The position numbers and the translations under genes were made by a program. From Deinandra increscens subsp. villosa (taxonomy: Eukaryota; Streptophyta; Magnoliopsida; Asterales; Asteraceae), in assembly GCA_039602395.1 (NCBI GenBank), contig JBCNJP010000010.1:94269729-94333728 (forward strand): a DNA stretch of 64,000 bases. Reading direction: 5' to 3'. The notes beneath the pieces were generated by a model that worked only from the letters and a program-made list of their open reading frames with translations, had not been told where the DNA came from and searched no databases. The number at the start of each line of letters is the position of its first letter. Position 1 is the stretch's first letter. This document shows positions 21,620 to 33,326 of this stretch, in pieces.

Positions 21620-21950
21620 GCTAATCACGTGATAATGAGATGAAGATGAAATCAAACAAGTAAATACAAATGGAATTTGTATTAATAAGCCTTGAGAGCA
21701 CACACACAGAAACACCCACAGAAATGTAGAATATGACAAGTAGTTCTCAGAAGTGTTAAACTCTCGACACATGCTACCTATTTATAGGTATGACTAAATG
21801 AGCTGCGGACCATGTCCGGACCATTTGGTCTGGGCGGACCATTTGGTACGCTAGACCAACTGGTCCGCTGCCCTCATAGTCACACACACATATGCTCTTA
21901 CATAGATACAATACACGAGACACAATGTAGCATAGGAATATGCTTCTACA
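21620..21950 (-). repeat. Copia-type LTR, minus orientation (at gap edge)
   Basis: Read on the minus strand it starts TGTAGAAGCATATTCC at 21950 and has GCGGACCA/GGTCCGC motif repeats and CTATAAATAGG (TATA box). It ends at or inside the gap. Its first bases and GGACCA-rich U3 match the LTR at 23138, which is in the opposite orientation, but the two sequences are otherwise well diverged. Its internal region would lie in the gap. Confidence 0.65.
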
Positions 21951-23097
21951 GACCGACACTCAGATCTATGATGTGACCCCGGTGACCAGGGTTGACGGAG
22001 AGTTCTTAAATCCGTATACAAAAGAGCAGTTAGCTGCTATCTTTGCTCTGAATGTAGAAGATGTGGATGATGTTCCGTTTGCTGATCCTTATAATGAAGA
22101 AGATTCAGATGAAAATGTAGATTATGAGGAGGAACAGGTAGAAGTGGAAGATATGACGGCTGAAGAATATCCGGATGATCCTACAATATATGGAAACTTT
22201 GCAGATAATGATCAGTCTGGTGGGTTAAATTTCTTTGGAAAAAAAGATGAAGACAAAGTTGAAGATGAGTTAAAGAAGAAAGAGATTGAAAAGCAATCTG
22301 ATCAGCCAGCATCCACTGAGTCTGAAGACTTGACTGAAGAACAAGAGAAGAAAATGTTATTTGATGCGTGGTTAAAAGAGCAAAGGGCAAAGAAAATGCC
22401 AGTAAAATCATCTGTAAAGGAGGTTGATCAGAAGAAATACTTTGAAAGAAAGGGTAGACAAGCGTCTGGCAGAATAATCAGTTGGATGTATGATTCTCAA
22501 CTTAAGTGTTATGCTATCAAAAAGGAGTTTGGAATCATGTATCTGAGATGTCCAACAAGATTCAGCACATTGCCGGTCTGTGATGTAAGAGACTTATCCA
22601 GATGTCAGTTTCTGAATTATGGAAATGATATATTGGCTGCAGTTTTCAAAGAGAAATTGATTGAAGAATGTCAAGGAAAGTTCCAATTTCTAACTCCTCA
22701 GAGACCGAGATTTTTTGAACATCCAACCGAAATCAATCCAAACACTGGAAAAGCCCTGGTCATTGTGAAGTATAAGAAGCCAGTTCAGATGAAGAAAATT
22801 CCATTGAGAAAGCTAGAACAAGATTTCATCAAAACACTGAAATGGTGGTATTATGATGAAGGTACTGGTGAAGCAGTGGTGGTAGTGAAGGAAGAAAACA
22901 AAGTGGTCAGATTGTATGATCCGATGGGGCTTATCAATTTATCAAAGGACGACATAGACAAACTCTATCATAACAACATTTTGTATAAGGCTGAACATGC
23001 TGAACAAGCCTTGCAATTTCAACAGGTGATCAGAGTATGTTTTGCGTTTGGGATTCATGCGGGGAATAATAGAAGACAACACTGGAAAGAGACTTGA
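21951..23097 (+). CDS. Uncharacterised acidic 3' ORF of a copia-like element
   Basis: The open frame runs uninterrupted from the edge of the inverted LTR to a TGA at 23097. The ATG at 21940 belongs to the LTR, so the true start is lost upstream. It begins TDTQIYDVTPVTRVDG, has a strongly acidic region (DDVPFADPYNEEDSDE, VEVEDMTAEEYPDD), a charged coiled-coil-like stretch (KKKEIEKQSDQ, LTEEQEKKMLFDAWLKEQ) and a folded-looking basic half (RIISWMYDSQLKCYAIKK, MYLRCPTRFSTLPVCD, LEQDFIKTLKWWYYD, VVRLYDPMGLINLSKDDI). I recognise no RT, RNase H, integrase or protease signature. It ends about 30 bp before the polypurine tract, so it is the last ORF of the element. I have an impression of similar ORFs in composite-family retroelements, but no function is assigned. 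Confidence 0.6.
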
Positions 23098-23125
23098 TCA
23101 AGAGCTTCTGAAGACTAGCATAAGA

Positions 23126-23137
23126 CAAGGGGGAGTT
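23126..23137 (+). other. Polypurine tract of the copia-like element
   Basis: CAAGGGGGAGTT stands directly before the TGTAGAAG start of the plus-strand LTR. This is the usual form of a second-strand priming site. Confidence 0.7.
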
Positions 23138-23467
23138 TGTAGAAGCATATATAGTTGTCTAGTGCTAGGTCTTGTATTTATAATGTTTTGTATAATCTGG
23201 TCTCAGCGGACCAGGGGCGGACCAGATGGTACGCCCGGACCATCTGGTACGCTGGTTAGTTGGTCCGCTGGCCAGATCTAGTATAAAAAGGTTTAGCTCG
23301 TTTAGAGGAGAGTAGTTGTGAGGTTTGAGCTGAAAACTGTGTGTTTTGTAAGGTGAAACCTGTTTACTTTCTCTCTCTAAAGGTTGAGCAATAAAGAAGT
23401 GTTATTTACCTTATTGTTTACCGAATTGAGATCGTCATGCACTAGCAAGATCGTTCCTGTGTTCTAT
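23138..23467 (+). repeat. Copia-type 3' LTR
   Basis: It starts TGTAGAAGCATATATAG and carries a GCGGACCA..GGTCCGC motif cluster. A TATA box (TATAAAAAGG at about 23282) is followed by a leader with TTTACTTTCTCTCTCTAAAG. The right edge is inferred where gypsy gag coding resumes at about 23468, so the LTR is about 330 bp. Confidence 0.7.
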
Positions 23468-24199
23468 ATCTCTCTTTCCCGAGTAGCATTAATCAATTCT
23501 TCAAGAATTACACACTTTGAAGCATTAATGAACTCCCCAAAGTCCATGTGCAACATGCTATTGACCCGATGTATTTTCTGTCTTTCGGTTCGGAGCTCAT
23601 CTTTACAAAACTTCACCCTGTCAAGGAAGAAGCCTATCCCATCAGCAATTGGTTGCCCTTTCTTTTGACAAAACTGTGAAAGTTCATCTTGCAGCTTATC
23701 CACTTCAGATTGAGGGCTATGGTGGGTTTCAAATGACTCCTGAATTGTTCCCGCTCCATAGCATTTGTTACTTCCCTTCCTTTCTCAGTCTTTAACATTC
23801 CGACCAATCCTTCGCTCGCGATCAAAGTTGCCCAGTTGTGAACATTAATTGATCCTTTGGATCACATCGGCTTCGATCAACACATCTTAGATATTCGTTA
23901 GCCACCTATGGCAAGCTATCGGATTTGCATCACTGGTGTATAATGGGGGTTTGCACGCCATGAAATCTTTATAGGTACATCTCCCCTTTTCCTTCGTTGC
24001 ATTATTATCCCATTTTAAATCATTCTTTTATGCTTCAAACTTTTTCTCCAATAATTCCATCAAAGTTTCTTCCATCTTGCCTACGTGGAGCTGTACGCTA
24101 GCAACCACGGAGGCCTCCACCTCTTCCGGAAACAATATTCTTGATCTCGGGCACTATGGCCTCCGTCAAAGCTCCACTTTGATCATCTTCGATTGCCAT
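23468..24199 (-). pseudogene. Ty3/gypsy gag fragment, interrupted
   Basis: On the minus strand an ATG at 24199 opens MAIEDDQSGALTEAIVPEI. Next come TYKDFMACKPPLYTSDANP and IACHRWLTNI, the usual N-terminal part of plant gypsy gag. After frameshifts it reads FFLDRVKFCKDELRTERQKI and HRVNSMLHMDFGEFI, then LINATREREI at the break. A copia LTR stands exactly where the gag stops, so that element inserted into this gag. Stops and frameshifts are present. Gag forms the particle in active elements. Confidence 0.7.
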
Positions 24200-25011
24200 T
24201 GCAAACTGAAAGTTTACAATAGGTTAGTACCACTATAACAATTCATTCTTTTACGTTGAAACAAACTCAACATAATTGTCGCACTTCTTTTGCAAGTAGG
24301 TTATTTCTACCACACTTATCCTTCATTGCATTATACAATTCGAGATTTCTCCACTTATCTTTCATACTTTTCCTAAACATAGGAATTTTAACATTCTTAT
24401 TATCAGGTTTAGACCCTTTAAGCCAATTTGGCCCTCTTCCTTAGTCTACACACGTGGGTATGGTGTTTTCAACATCATGCCTTGTGCTTGACTTCATCCC
24501 CTCTTTCACATTCTTACTTAAATTGCACACAAAAGCATGTGTGTATTTCTACTATTTGGCATGTCAATCCTAGTCGAGCATTCCTACAACTTTTAAACAA
24601 AACATTCGTTGAATCTACTTTATCATGCAACTTAAGGAGTCTATCATGACAAGGGACCTCTACAACTGTACCAACGAGTAATGAGTCATCGATTTACAAT
24701 GTCAAAAACAGTTTTCGTGTTCATTCAACAATCACTTGGAACAACTTTAACAATTTCATTTTTTTCTTTTCAAAATTTTCAAATTTTTTTAAACTTTTAG
24801 ATATTCCCCCATCCCCACACTTGAGGTAAATATTGGCCTCAATGTTTGAATTTAAAAGCATTTAGTGGCCATAAGGGTAGTCAAAATTCACTAACCATCA
24901 ATAAACCAAACCCTTCAAATAAAACTAAACAATTAATTACAAACCTACACTAAAGCAAAACACACAAAACAAATATAAACATACCAAACAAAATAGCAAA
25001 TACTTCAAATA
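24200..25011 (-). other. Gypsy non-coding debris with polypurine-like motif
   Basis: No gene was found. On the minus strand about 24804-24846 reads ATTGAGGCCAATATTTACC then AAGTGTGGGGATGGGGGAAT. This resembles the 'ACATTGAGGACAATG..AAGTGTGGGGG' stretch that follows the last ORF of Athila/Tat-type gypsy elements, close to the polypurine tract. Confidence 0.45.
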
Positions 25012-26829
25012 CTAGAAAATAATAAAAGGAAAGAAATAGATAATATACATAGACCTGATCATTCGCGACCAACAAGCTCTACTTCTCCACTTCATCATCA
25101 TATGGGGCGGTGGGATCGGTGGACCCACGAAATCAGCCCACAAGGACTGCCCAGAAGAGTTAAGGTCAAATGCATCAGGTGCATTTGTGCTACTACTGCT
25201 AGCTCCACTATGTGTCCACTGAAGAGGGACATAAACTAAAGGCGGGACATATGGCCAATTATGTGGCCCCGAACAATGCGAATTTTGAGGTAAGGTAGCA
25301 AAATCCACCTCCCTCGGGCGGTTTGTGTATGGCAACTCGACATTGTGATCATGAAGGTGCCTCGCTTTTTCATTGAGTAAATGCATGTCGTTTCTCAAAC
25401 TCTCCACTTTCCATGCCCCAAACATCGTGTGTTGTCTAATGTAAGTTTTCATCTCTCCATCTCGCTTTTCTTGTTACTCACTCAGAATTCTAATCGCTTC
25501 TACTACTTGATTTGGGTTAGTTGACCCCGTGGCAACCCTTGTGTGAACTCCCGTGACAGGCTCTTGCCCACTATTATTGGCACCCTCACCATCAGTCTGC
25601 ACTCCAATCTTGAACAACCCGTAAACATACTCTGTCATTCTGACAACAAACTCCTCAAACTCCGTTACGTCCGCCTGCTCATCGGTCTCACATCCTTCCT
25701 TGGTGCTAAGGAATACCGTCCATTTTTTTGTCTAAAATAGTGTGGAACCTATTTATCTTCTCATATTTTCAATCATCGTTGCTCAATGTGGACCGTTTAA
25801 CCACCTTCATTAAAAGAGGAAAAAATTTAGAAGCCTCATGTACGACTCCTTGATCTCTCATTAGGGCGGATAATAGACGCACATGCGGGATTGTTACCCT
25901 CCTCTTCTTCTCTCGACTTCGCCAAACATTCATCATTTCTAACTCCCTAAAGGACAACCTAGGTGAGCAAGTCATCAATACATAAAATACTTTTGTCTCA
26001 TCATACCTCACCTTAGTGTTGTTTCCATTTCGTGGGGTCACGTTATCTCGAGTGATAGTGGTGAAAAGCTTTAGGTGTAGCAATAGATTTTTCCTCAGTA
26101 AACCATTAGTCTCTTCTGTACTTGCAAATAGTTTGGTCATCATTTTATTCCATCCTTGTATATTTTTCACCCATTCATACATATCAGCATCCTTCGGGTA
26201 CACATAGAACAGGGCTGGTTTAGTATCAAAACTCGTAACTCTCTTGATGGTTTCGAACGACATAATCATATCCTTACCACCTACCTAACCAACCAATTGC
26301 CTAGTCTGTGAGGGTTTATCTCCATCCTCCATCCTTAAAGTTGCCATCCAGTCAATAATGACATCTAGATACACCTCTCTCCTTCCACCAAGGTGGAAGT
26401 GAGTACCTTTTCCCACCCTAATGCTGCAAACTTTTCAGGTATTTCAAAAGGTTCAAAACCCTCCAACTCCATTTCTTTCTCAACCACAATATTATCTTTC
26501 ATATTTTTTATAGTAGCTATTTTCTCTCGGTATAATTGATCCTGCCTTGTTACCGGACGAATATGTGACAAAGGTGTATTATCATCCCATATTTGCTCCT
26601 CCTCCATATAATCATCTTCCATAAGATCATCATTTTCCTCTACAACAGGCTCAGTATATGTAGCCCTTTCCTTTTTGGACCTTCCCGTTGCTTTTAACAC
26701 TGACATCTTTGAGGATTCTCTAACCTCCTTTCCTTTACCCTTCACGGTTCTTTTCTCTCTTTGCATTTTTTGCAATAATAAACATCCAATTACTATCATA
26801 ATGAATGACAATACCATAACATAAGCCAT
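25012..26829 (-). pseudogene. ATHILA ORF1-like retrotransposon ORF, degenerate
   Basis: Three consecutive minus-strand frames form one decayed ORF. The first (26829-26365) has a lysine/acidic N-terminus and EGFEPFEIPEKFAALGWEKV. The second (26269-25769) has MIMSFETIKRVTSFDTKPAL and FYVYPKDADMYEWVKN. The third (25452-25012) has MKTYIRQHTMFGAWKVESL and a proline/serine-rich tail. The order 'FAALGWE ... DWMATLRMEDG ... MSFETI-R-FD-K' fits proteins called ATHILA ORF-1 or gypsy extra ORF, whose function is unknown. Stops separate the blocks. The polypurine-like motif at 24.8 kb lies downstream on the same strand, which supports an Athila-type 3' end. Confidence 0.5.
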
Positions 26830-28660
26830 TCTTAGTCAAAACATAATACTTGTAAAATCATGACATAATCATCCCTAATCACTTGAAAACAAATTTAACC
26901 CTATCAGGACCAATTCCATCAAAGTAAGATTACAAAAAGGCAAAACAACTATTATGCTTTAATCAAGATAAATCTTTACAAATTCCAGAACAATAAATCT
27001 ATTTAGACCACAAAAAGTCAACTTCAATGTTAAACCAAAAGAAATCAAACAATGTAGCATAATTTGTTAAGCTTAACCTACTTTAAAAAGAAATCAAGTA
27101 TCATCAACTGTTTCTCATCCTATTTTCAAACACTAAGTTCAACCCCTAACATGAGGAACTCAAAATTAACTTCATAAACATGTAAAAATAGTAAACTACA
27201 TACCTTTGTTGTTGAATAGAAGTGCTAAGCCAAGAAAGTTGCAAGATTGAACAAAAACTTCACAAACCCCCAAAAAAGTTCAAAATTTTCGAACTCAATA
27301 TTTCTAAAACGAGGTTGATTTTTTAAAAACTAAACACAATTTTTGTTCCTCTAAAAAAAACTCAGGTTTGATATATCATTTGTGTGATTCGGTGGAGATT
27401 TGAGTGCTTTAGAAACTACGGTTTTTCTGTTCTTGAGAGGTTTAGAGGAAAAGAAAGGCGAGAGATGAAAAAAACTAGTGAAAAGTGGGGTTTAGTTCGT
27501 GGGGTGTGAGGTTTAGGTGAAAAAAATTATGTTTAGGACCCACAAAATCTCTAAAAAACCAACGGGTCGTCGAGTCGATTATGTCTGTCGTGTCATTTTG
27601 GGTCTTGAAATTTATTTATTTTTATTCGTCCGTTAAGGTGATCCCCGGGATTGACCAATCCGTTTTCGTTGTGTTGTCCTCTCGTCAATCTAATATCAAG
27701 TGAGTATTCATAGCACCCTTTTCCTTTTACGATTCGATGTTGTGTAATGTCTGGTATTCTAGTTATGTGAAACTTGTTGGAAATCTATGTGTGAAAATCT
27801 TTTGTCGCTTTTCGCAAGTGGCAGGTGTACCATTAGCACACCGAGCCATGGTAACAACTATTGGTTGATGATATACGACTAAATAGACATATTTTATACA
27901 CAATTATTCCTTATAAAATAGGCAAAAACTAATCAACTATTATTGAAACAACAAAATAATGTTTACTTTTTAGTTCTTTTTTAGTGTTGTCCAGGTCCAA
28001 AATAACAAAAGGAACGAAAAAACGAAGAAAACACGAAGAAATGATGAAGTTCCAGACATTTGGCCTGAGGCACGACCCATGCCTACCTACAGCGAATCCT
28101 GAAGAGTTGACATTTTTCTCTTGACTCCACACGGTCCGTCCCTCTGACCCCTATCACACACGGACCGTGCCGCTGAAGCCACACGGCCCGTGTCTCTGGC
28201 CTAACGAGATCGTCTGCTGATTCACTGCCAGGCATGGCCCGTGCCCGAACCTAGACTTTGCTTATAACTACAACCATTCTCCTCCCTCACTTGTCAAGCT
28301 TTGGCTCAAGCTTCACCCTCGTTTTCATCTTTTATACCATCTTTTGAGTCTTGTTTTCGGTGTTGTAGCTATTCTTCAAGATTGTAAGAACTTTCTTTAA
28401 ATAGAATTCGATTTTGCATTTGTCTATGAATCTGTCATCTTCTTTAAGCAAATTCTTAAAGCCATGCTTATGCTTGGCTATATTCTTACACTTACTTGTG
28501 GATAAACGAGTCTTTGGCGGGTTGGTAAAAATGTGTTTATACACTTACCTTAAGGTAAGAGTACTTGAATTTATGAAAACTATTTCTATTGAAAGTGTAT
28601 TTTCTATCTCTTTTGAACAAATGTACCTTGCGTATTATAGACCATTTGAGGAGTCGAAAG
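26830..28660. other. Anonymous repetitive spacer
   Basis: No supported gene. The stretch 28010-28260 contains several CACGG(A/C)CCGTG-like motifs (CACGGTCCGT, CACGGACCGTG, CACGGCCCGTG, ATGGCCCGTGCC) of the kind seen in plant gypsy LTR/leader DNA. Local frames are short. Confidence 0.35.
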
Positions 28661-30288
28661 CTCATCAGTCATATTTGTGACACCCGAATGGGGGACGATG
28701 CATGATCCTAACGGTGATTCGCACCCCATGCAAAGTAATACGTTCGTGAGTTTTATGTTATGTAAACAAACACAACTATCACGCTAACTACAACCTGAAG
28801 GTACTGGTGGGATAAGGGCTAGTAATATTTTCTCACTTCATGAAAGTCGGTGAGATACATGTTTGTGAACTTGGTTATGGTTCCGAATTCCCATGTTTGC
28901 ACGGAAGCAGTGCGTGGAGGAAACTGACCATAATCCCTTATAAAGATCATTTTCATAATAAATTAATTAGATGCATGGGTTGTTCCCTTGCTGGTTCATG
29001 ACACCGTATTCGAGTATAACAGTGCCGACGACCCATTGGGCCCTACAACTATTACTTTATACTTACTTTATTTGTTATTCTCAGGACGGTGCTCTCATGA
29101 TCCCTACGGGGAGACGAGAGGAACGTGAGATAAGATTTAAGGCTGAAAGGCGGTTCTCCTCATCTGAGTAGTAATAATCTTAAGGGATGGGTAAAAAGAT
29201 ACAAGATTATTAACTTTGTCATTGATAAGTCCCACAAGTAATATTATCTTTGATTGAATATACTATAACCCCAATTTTATTTATATTATATACTTATATA
29301 TTTATTAACTAATTCATTACCTTCCAAAGTATATATTGTATCTTGGCTAGGTTATCTCTGAAGGTTTTTACTCAGAAAGACTCCCTTTCCCTTATATCCT
29401 TGGACGAACTCGGAATCTTACCCATACTAATACTGCTCCACGATGGGTGCACTTGCCTGTTAATTACACCATAAAACCGAGTGTCTTTTATCTTTAAAAC
29501 ACGTATAGTGTTGCTATATATAAAACCAAAAAAATTACCCTTTCGATTTTCTAGTGCATCATTGTGTCTAACACTCAGCATTGTGTATAATGCCTATCTA
29601 AAATCTTTAAAGTTTAGCTATTTAAGCTATTTTAATTTGAAAACATGTATTCTCTAATTCACGGGCAAAAATTTGGTATTATGTGGATTCACCCAATCAT
29701 CATTATTTTTCCAAATGAATTAATGGTATTATGTTCTATAACTAATTTTTTGTTTAGAGGTATAGTATAATTGTAAATCCCGTGTTTTTTAAGGATGCTT
29801 AAGTTGAATTTTTTAATGATAAGTAGTTTGTCATGATAATTACTGAACAAAATTGTCTTAGATATGGATGTTTTGAATGTTAAACTAAACTTTGTCTAAT
29901 TTAAACAGTTCCATTGTTCATTTTTTCTCTTGGGTATCTTATTATTTTTATACTTTTATAGATTTGTAGTTTTTACTAAAATAATTTTTGAATTTATTCG
30001 GATTCGATTCGAATTAATCCCATTCGAATTCGAATCGAATTCGAATCCAGGTTTTAAAAATTAAAACTCGAATTATTTAATTCAACTATTCAAAATTCGA
30101 TTCGTTAAACATCCCTATACGTGCCCAAGGGCAAAGTTAATGGGCATACTATGAAACAAATCCCTCAAATGCAGCCTGTGGAATGGGTGAATTCCAGCTC
30201 ACTAAGGATGGACTAAGGGCATATGCGTTGTTTATGATCTTATAAAATATCACTCCATTACACCAAACCAATTATAGGGAAAATATAA
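28661..30288. other. Spacer with LTR-like fragment
   Basis: About 28675-29170 begins TGTGACACCCGAATGGGG, reminiscent of plant gypsy LTR starts, but no partner LTR or flanking repeat was found. From 29998 to 30120 runs low-complexity GATTCGAATT sequence. No gene was identified. Confidence 0.3.
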
Positions 30289-31290
30289 GGCTTTGTTTGG
30301 TTCACATTATATTTTTGAAGAAATTGGAATGTTTTAAAGGAATTGCCCAACTCATAGGAATTGGAATTAATTCCAAATAAAGCATGTATTGTGTTTGGAT
30401 GGTAATTTTATGAGGAAGGATTGGTATGGTAAAATGTTAAATGACCAAATTACTCTTAATGAACCCATCTTTTTCAAAATTCACTCACCACTCCCATAAT
30501 CTCTAAACCTTAAAAAAAGTTGAGCCCTCATCCATTTGCACTCATTTCTAATGATCAATTGCATCTGTCATCTTCATTGACATCGCCGCCATCTAATCTT
30601 CATCGGAGATTGCAAAACAACATCAGTTTGGGATCATCTAACCTTCATCTTTATCGAGCCATCATGTTCATTGGAGATTGTAGAAACTTCTACAGAATCA
30701 GTTTCGGACCTTTGAACCATCATCTTCATCATCTTGTCTAAACCAATGTTTTTTTTTTGTTCAATGCTGGAATTTCATTGCGTGTGGCCTCAAATCAACA
30801 TCTTTAGTTGATTTTTTCTAGTGGCTTTCACTGCTTTGATTTCTAGCCACAAAAACAGATTTTGTTTCCGATTTGGTTAAATCGATACTGATTTCGGATT
30901 TTGGATTTTAGTTTTAGGTTGTATTTTAGGTATGGATTTTGTATTTTATTAATTTAGTTTTTATTTAATCATTTTTGGATTTTGCTTGCAGGCAGGTTGT
31001 GGTTTGCGATTTGAAGTATTTGTTACAAATGTTGTAAGTGTATTTCATGGATTTTAGAATTCGATTGTTAGTTGTTAGTTGTTGAATGGTGAAAAAGGGT
31101 ATTTTGGTAATCTTTGAAAATTCCATTTAAAACTTTGATATTCCTTCGATATGGTGAAGGAATGTTGAATTTCTTTGATTGGTGTAAAGTTTTCCAATTT
31201 GAATTCCTTCATGCCTACCAAAGATGTTTTTAGCTGGAGCAATTTCCAATTCCAATTCAATTCCTGTGAATACCATGAACCAAACGGGCC
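30289..31290. mobile_element. Tourist-type (PIF/Harbinger) element, ~1.0 kb
   Basis: Termini GGCTTTGTTTGGTTCA and TGAACCAAACGGGCC are inverted copies with one or two mismatches, flanked by TAA on both sides (30286-30288 and 31291-31293), the usual 3-bp duplication. The subterminal GGAATTGGAATT-rich arms continue inward in inverted orientation. No transposase is present; the short frame at 30520-30741 is unsupported. Confidence 0.8.
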
Positions 31291-31293
31291 TAA

Positions 31294-32833
31294 GAGTATT
31301 CACAACTCATTATTTATCCTTATATCACTTTTTAAATTTAACTCTCATTTTCTAAAAATCTCTCACATCCCATCCGTTATCGTTATCTCTATATTCTTTT
31401 TTTATTAATTGTTCCTCCTTCTTCCATTACAATCTTAACTACTAACTATATTTCAAAACTTACAAAACAACTCTAAACATGTTACACATGTTAGACACGA
31501 CACGATTAACACGTGTACTAAACACGAACATGACACGATTAACTAATTGTGTCATTTTCTTCAAACATGAACATGGACTTGTTTATAAACGTATTATATG
31601 ACACAACCTCTTTAAACAAGATTAATATCCTGAGAATGAAAATCGAAAACATATTAACGAATACAAAACGTAAAGGGTTGACAGATTTAAAGAATTTGAG
31701 TTGTCAAAGTTGGTAGGGTGGTGAAAATCAAATGTTAAAGTACTAAAAATCTTAAATCATAAAAGGATTTTAACTTTTATTACGTATTTAATTATTTTAA
31801 AAATTATTAAAACTATAAACGTCTTTAATTGTGTCATACAGATTAGACGTTTTGAAATATATTTAGACACAATTTTAATCGTGTCATAAACGTGTCGACA
31901 TATTTATGACATGAAATATGTTTAACTTAAACCTAAACATATTTAACACCGTGTTGTTTCGTGTCATGTAAACAGGTCCGTGTCGGAAATTGCCGGTCGT
32001 ACTATCTTATTTTATTATCATTTTCTTCTAAAAAATAATTTTTGTATGAATTTCAATAGAAAGGGTTTGGGCCAACGTGATTCCATCTAAAATATAGCTT
32101 TTTGATTCGAGTTTGGGTCAACGAGTCGCCTTAAAAACAACAAAAGTATATATGAGGTTTTATTAGAAAAATATGGGTTCGGGTCAACACGAATCCATCT
32201 AAAAAATACCAATGGATTAAAAAAACTATAGAATAAATTATATTCATCTAATCAATATATCAAGATTTTGATAATTTAATATTTCATATTAATATACAAG
32301 TTCATTCCATAGGTAAAACTATAAATTTAACATTTACGACATAAGAATTGAAAAGTTGATGAACATGAATCAAAATTTATCAAAAAAATAAAGTTAAAAT
32401 TTGAGAGTTTTGGTGAGCTATGACAAATAGTTTTTGTTATATGGTGTGAATAGGGGATTGGAAATTTTTTTAAAGAATGGGATGGAGGGGTTATTTACAA
32501 TACAAAAAACCGGGTCATTAGTGGCAACACCTTTAGCGGCAACTTGGAGAAATGGCAGCGACACCTTTAGCAGAGACGTGTCACCGCTATTGATATCCAA
32601 TCCGCATTAAATATTCCAACTAAAATTTCCCATCTAGTACAGTAAAGATCTAGCGGATAGGGTTTCATCGTACAATAAGCATTAGCGGTGACACTAATAG
32701 CTGGAATATTTCCCTCCAGCAGCGTCTTCTTCCTCTCATTCTCCCAAAAACTCGCGTGAACCCTAATTCCCTTCCCTCTCCGCCGAATTCCAACGTCGAT
32801 CCCACCGGCGACTTCGAGTTTAGGTGCGACACC
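31294..32833. other. Spacer with diverged inverted repeats
   Basis: No gene. About 31470-31980 contains ACACGA-rich motifs (ACATGACACGA) at the left and their inverse at the right, suggesting an old inverted-repeat element. About 32515-32700 carries 'TTAGCGGCAAC / TTAGCGGTGACAC' motifs reminiscent of CACTA subterminal repeats, but no CACTA ends are visible. Confidence 0.35.
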
Positions 32834-33318
32834 TAGGCGTGTTCATCGAATAAGACATTCATCTCAACCAATCCGAACCGATCCGAATCTAAATCGGATC
32901 AAATCCGATCCGAACCGAATAAACCGAATTCGATCCGAATAATCCGAATTCGGTTTCCAATTGCGAAAATCAAACAAATAACAAAACATATTTTCTAACA
33001 TATCCTCAAAACAAGAGTTCACATTCACAAAAAAACAACACAAATTGAAAAAAAAAACTCAAAATTGATAATAAAAAACATATATATTTATATATAATAT
33101 AAATATAAATTTAATTTGAATTAATTAATAGCATATCCGAATAACCTGAATAAAATTTTTAGCCATATCTGAATCCGATCTGAAATCCGAATAAGGAATT
33201 TTGATTTGGTTTATAAGTCAATCCGAAATCCGAATAAGGATTTCGGTTATTTTTTCGGTTTCAGATGCGGTTCGGATTTCGGTTTTATTCGGATTTCAGA
33301 TTTTTTGAACACCCCTTA
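32834..33318. mobile_element. hAT-type MITE with 8-bp target duplication
   Basis: The ends TAGGCGTGTTCA and TGAACACCCCTTA are imperfect inverted repeats, flanked by GCGACACC (32826-32833) and GTGACACC (33319-33326), an 8-bp duplication with one change. The interior is rich in CCGAAT/ATTCGG units in both orientations. 485 bp, non-coding. Confidence 0.75.
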
Positions 33319-33326
33319 GTGACACC

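Noticed and set aside
20938..21772. Two frames of more than 220 codons near the gap
   Set aside because: Most codons are N; the frames exist only because Ns contain no stops.
32515..32700. Possible second CACTA element
   Set aside because: GCGGCAAC-type motifs resemble subterminal repeats, but no CACTACAAGAAA ends or transposase are present.
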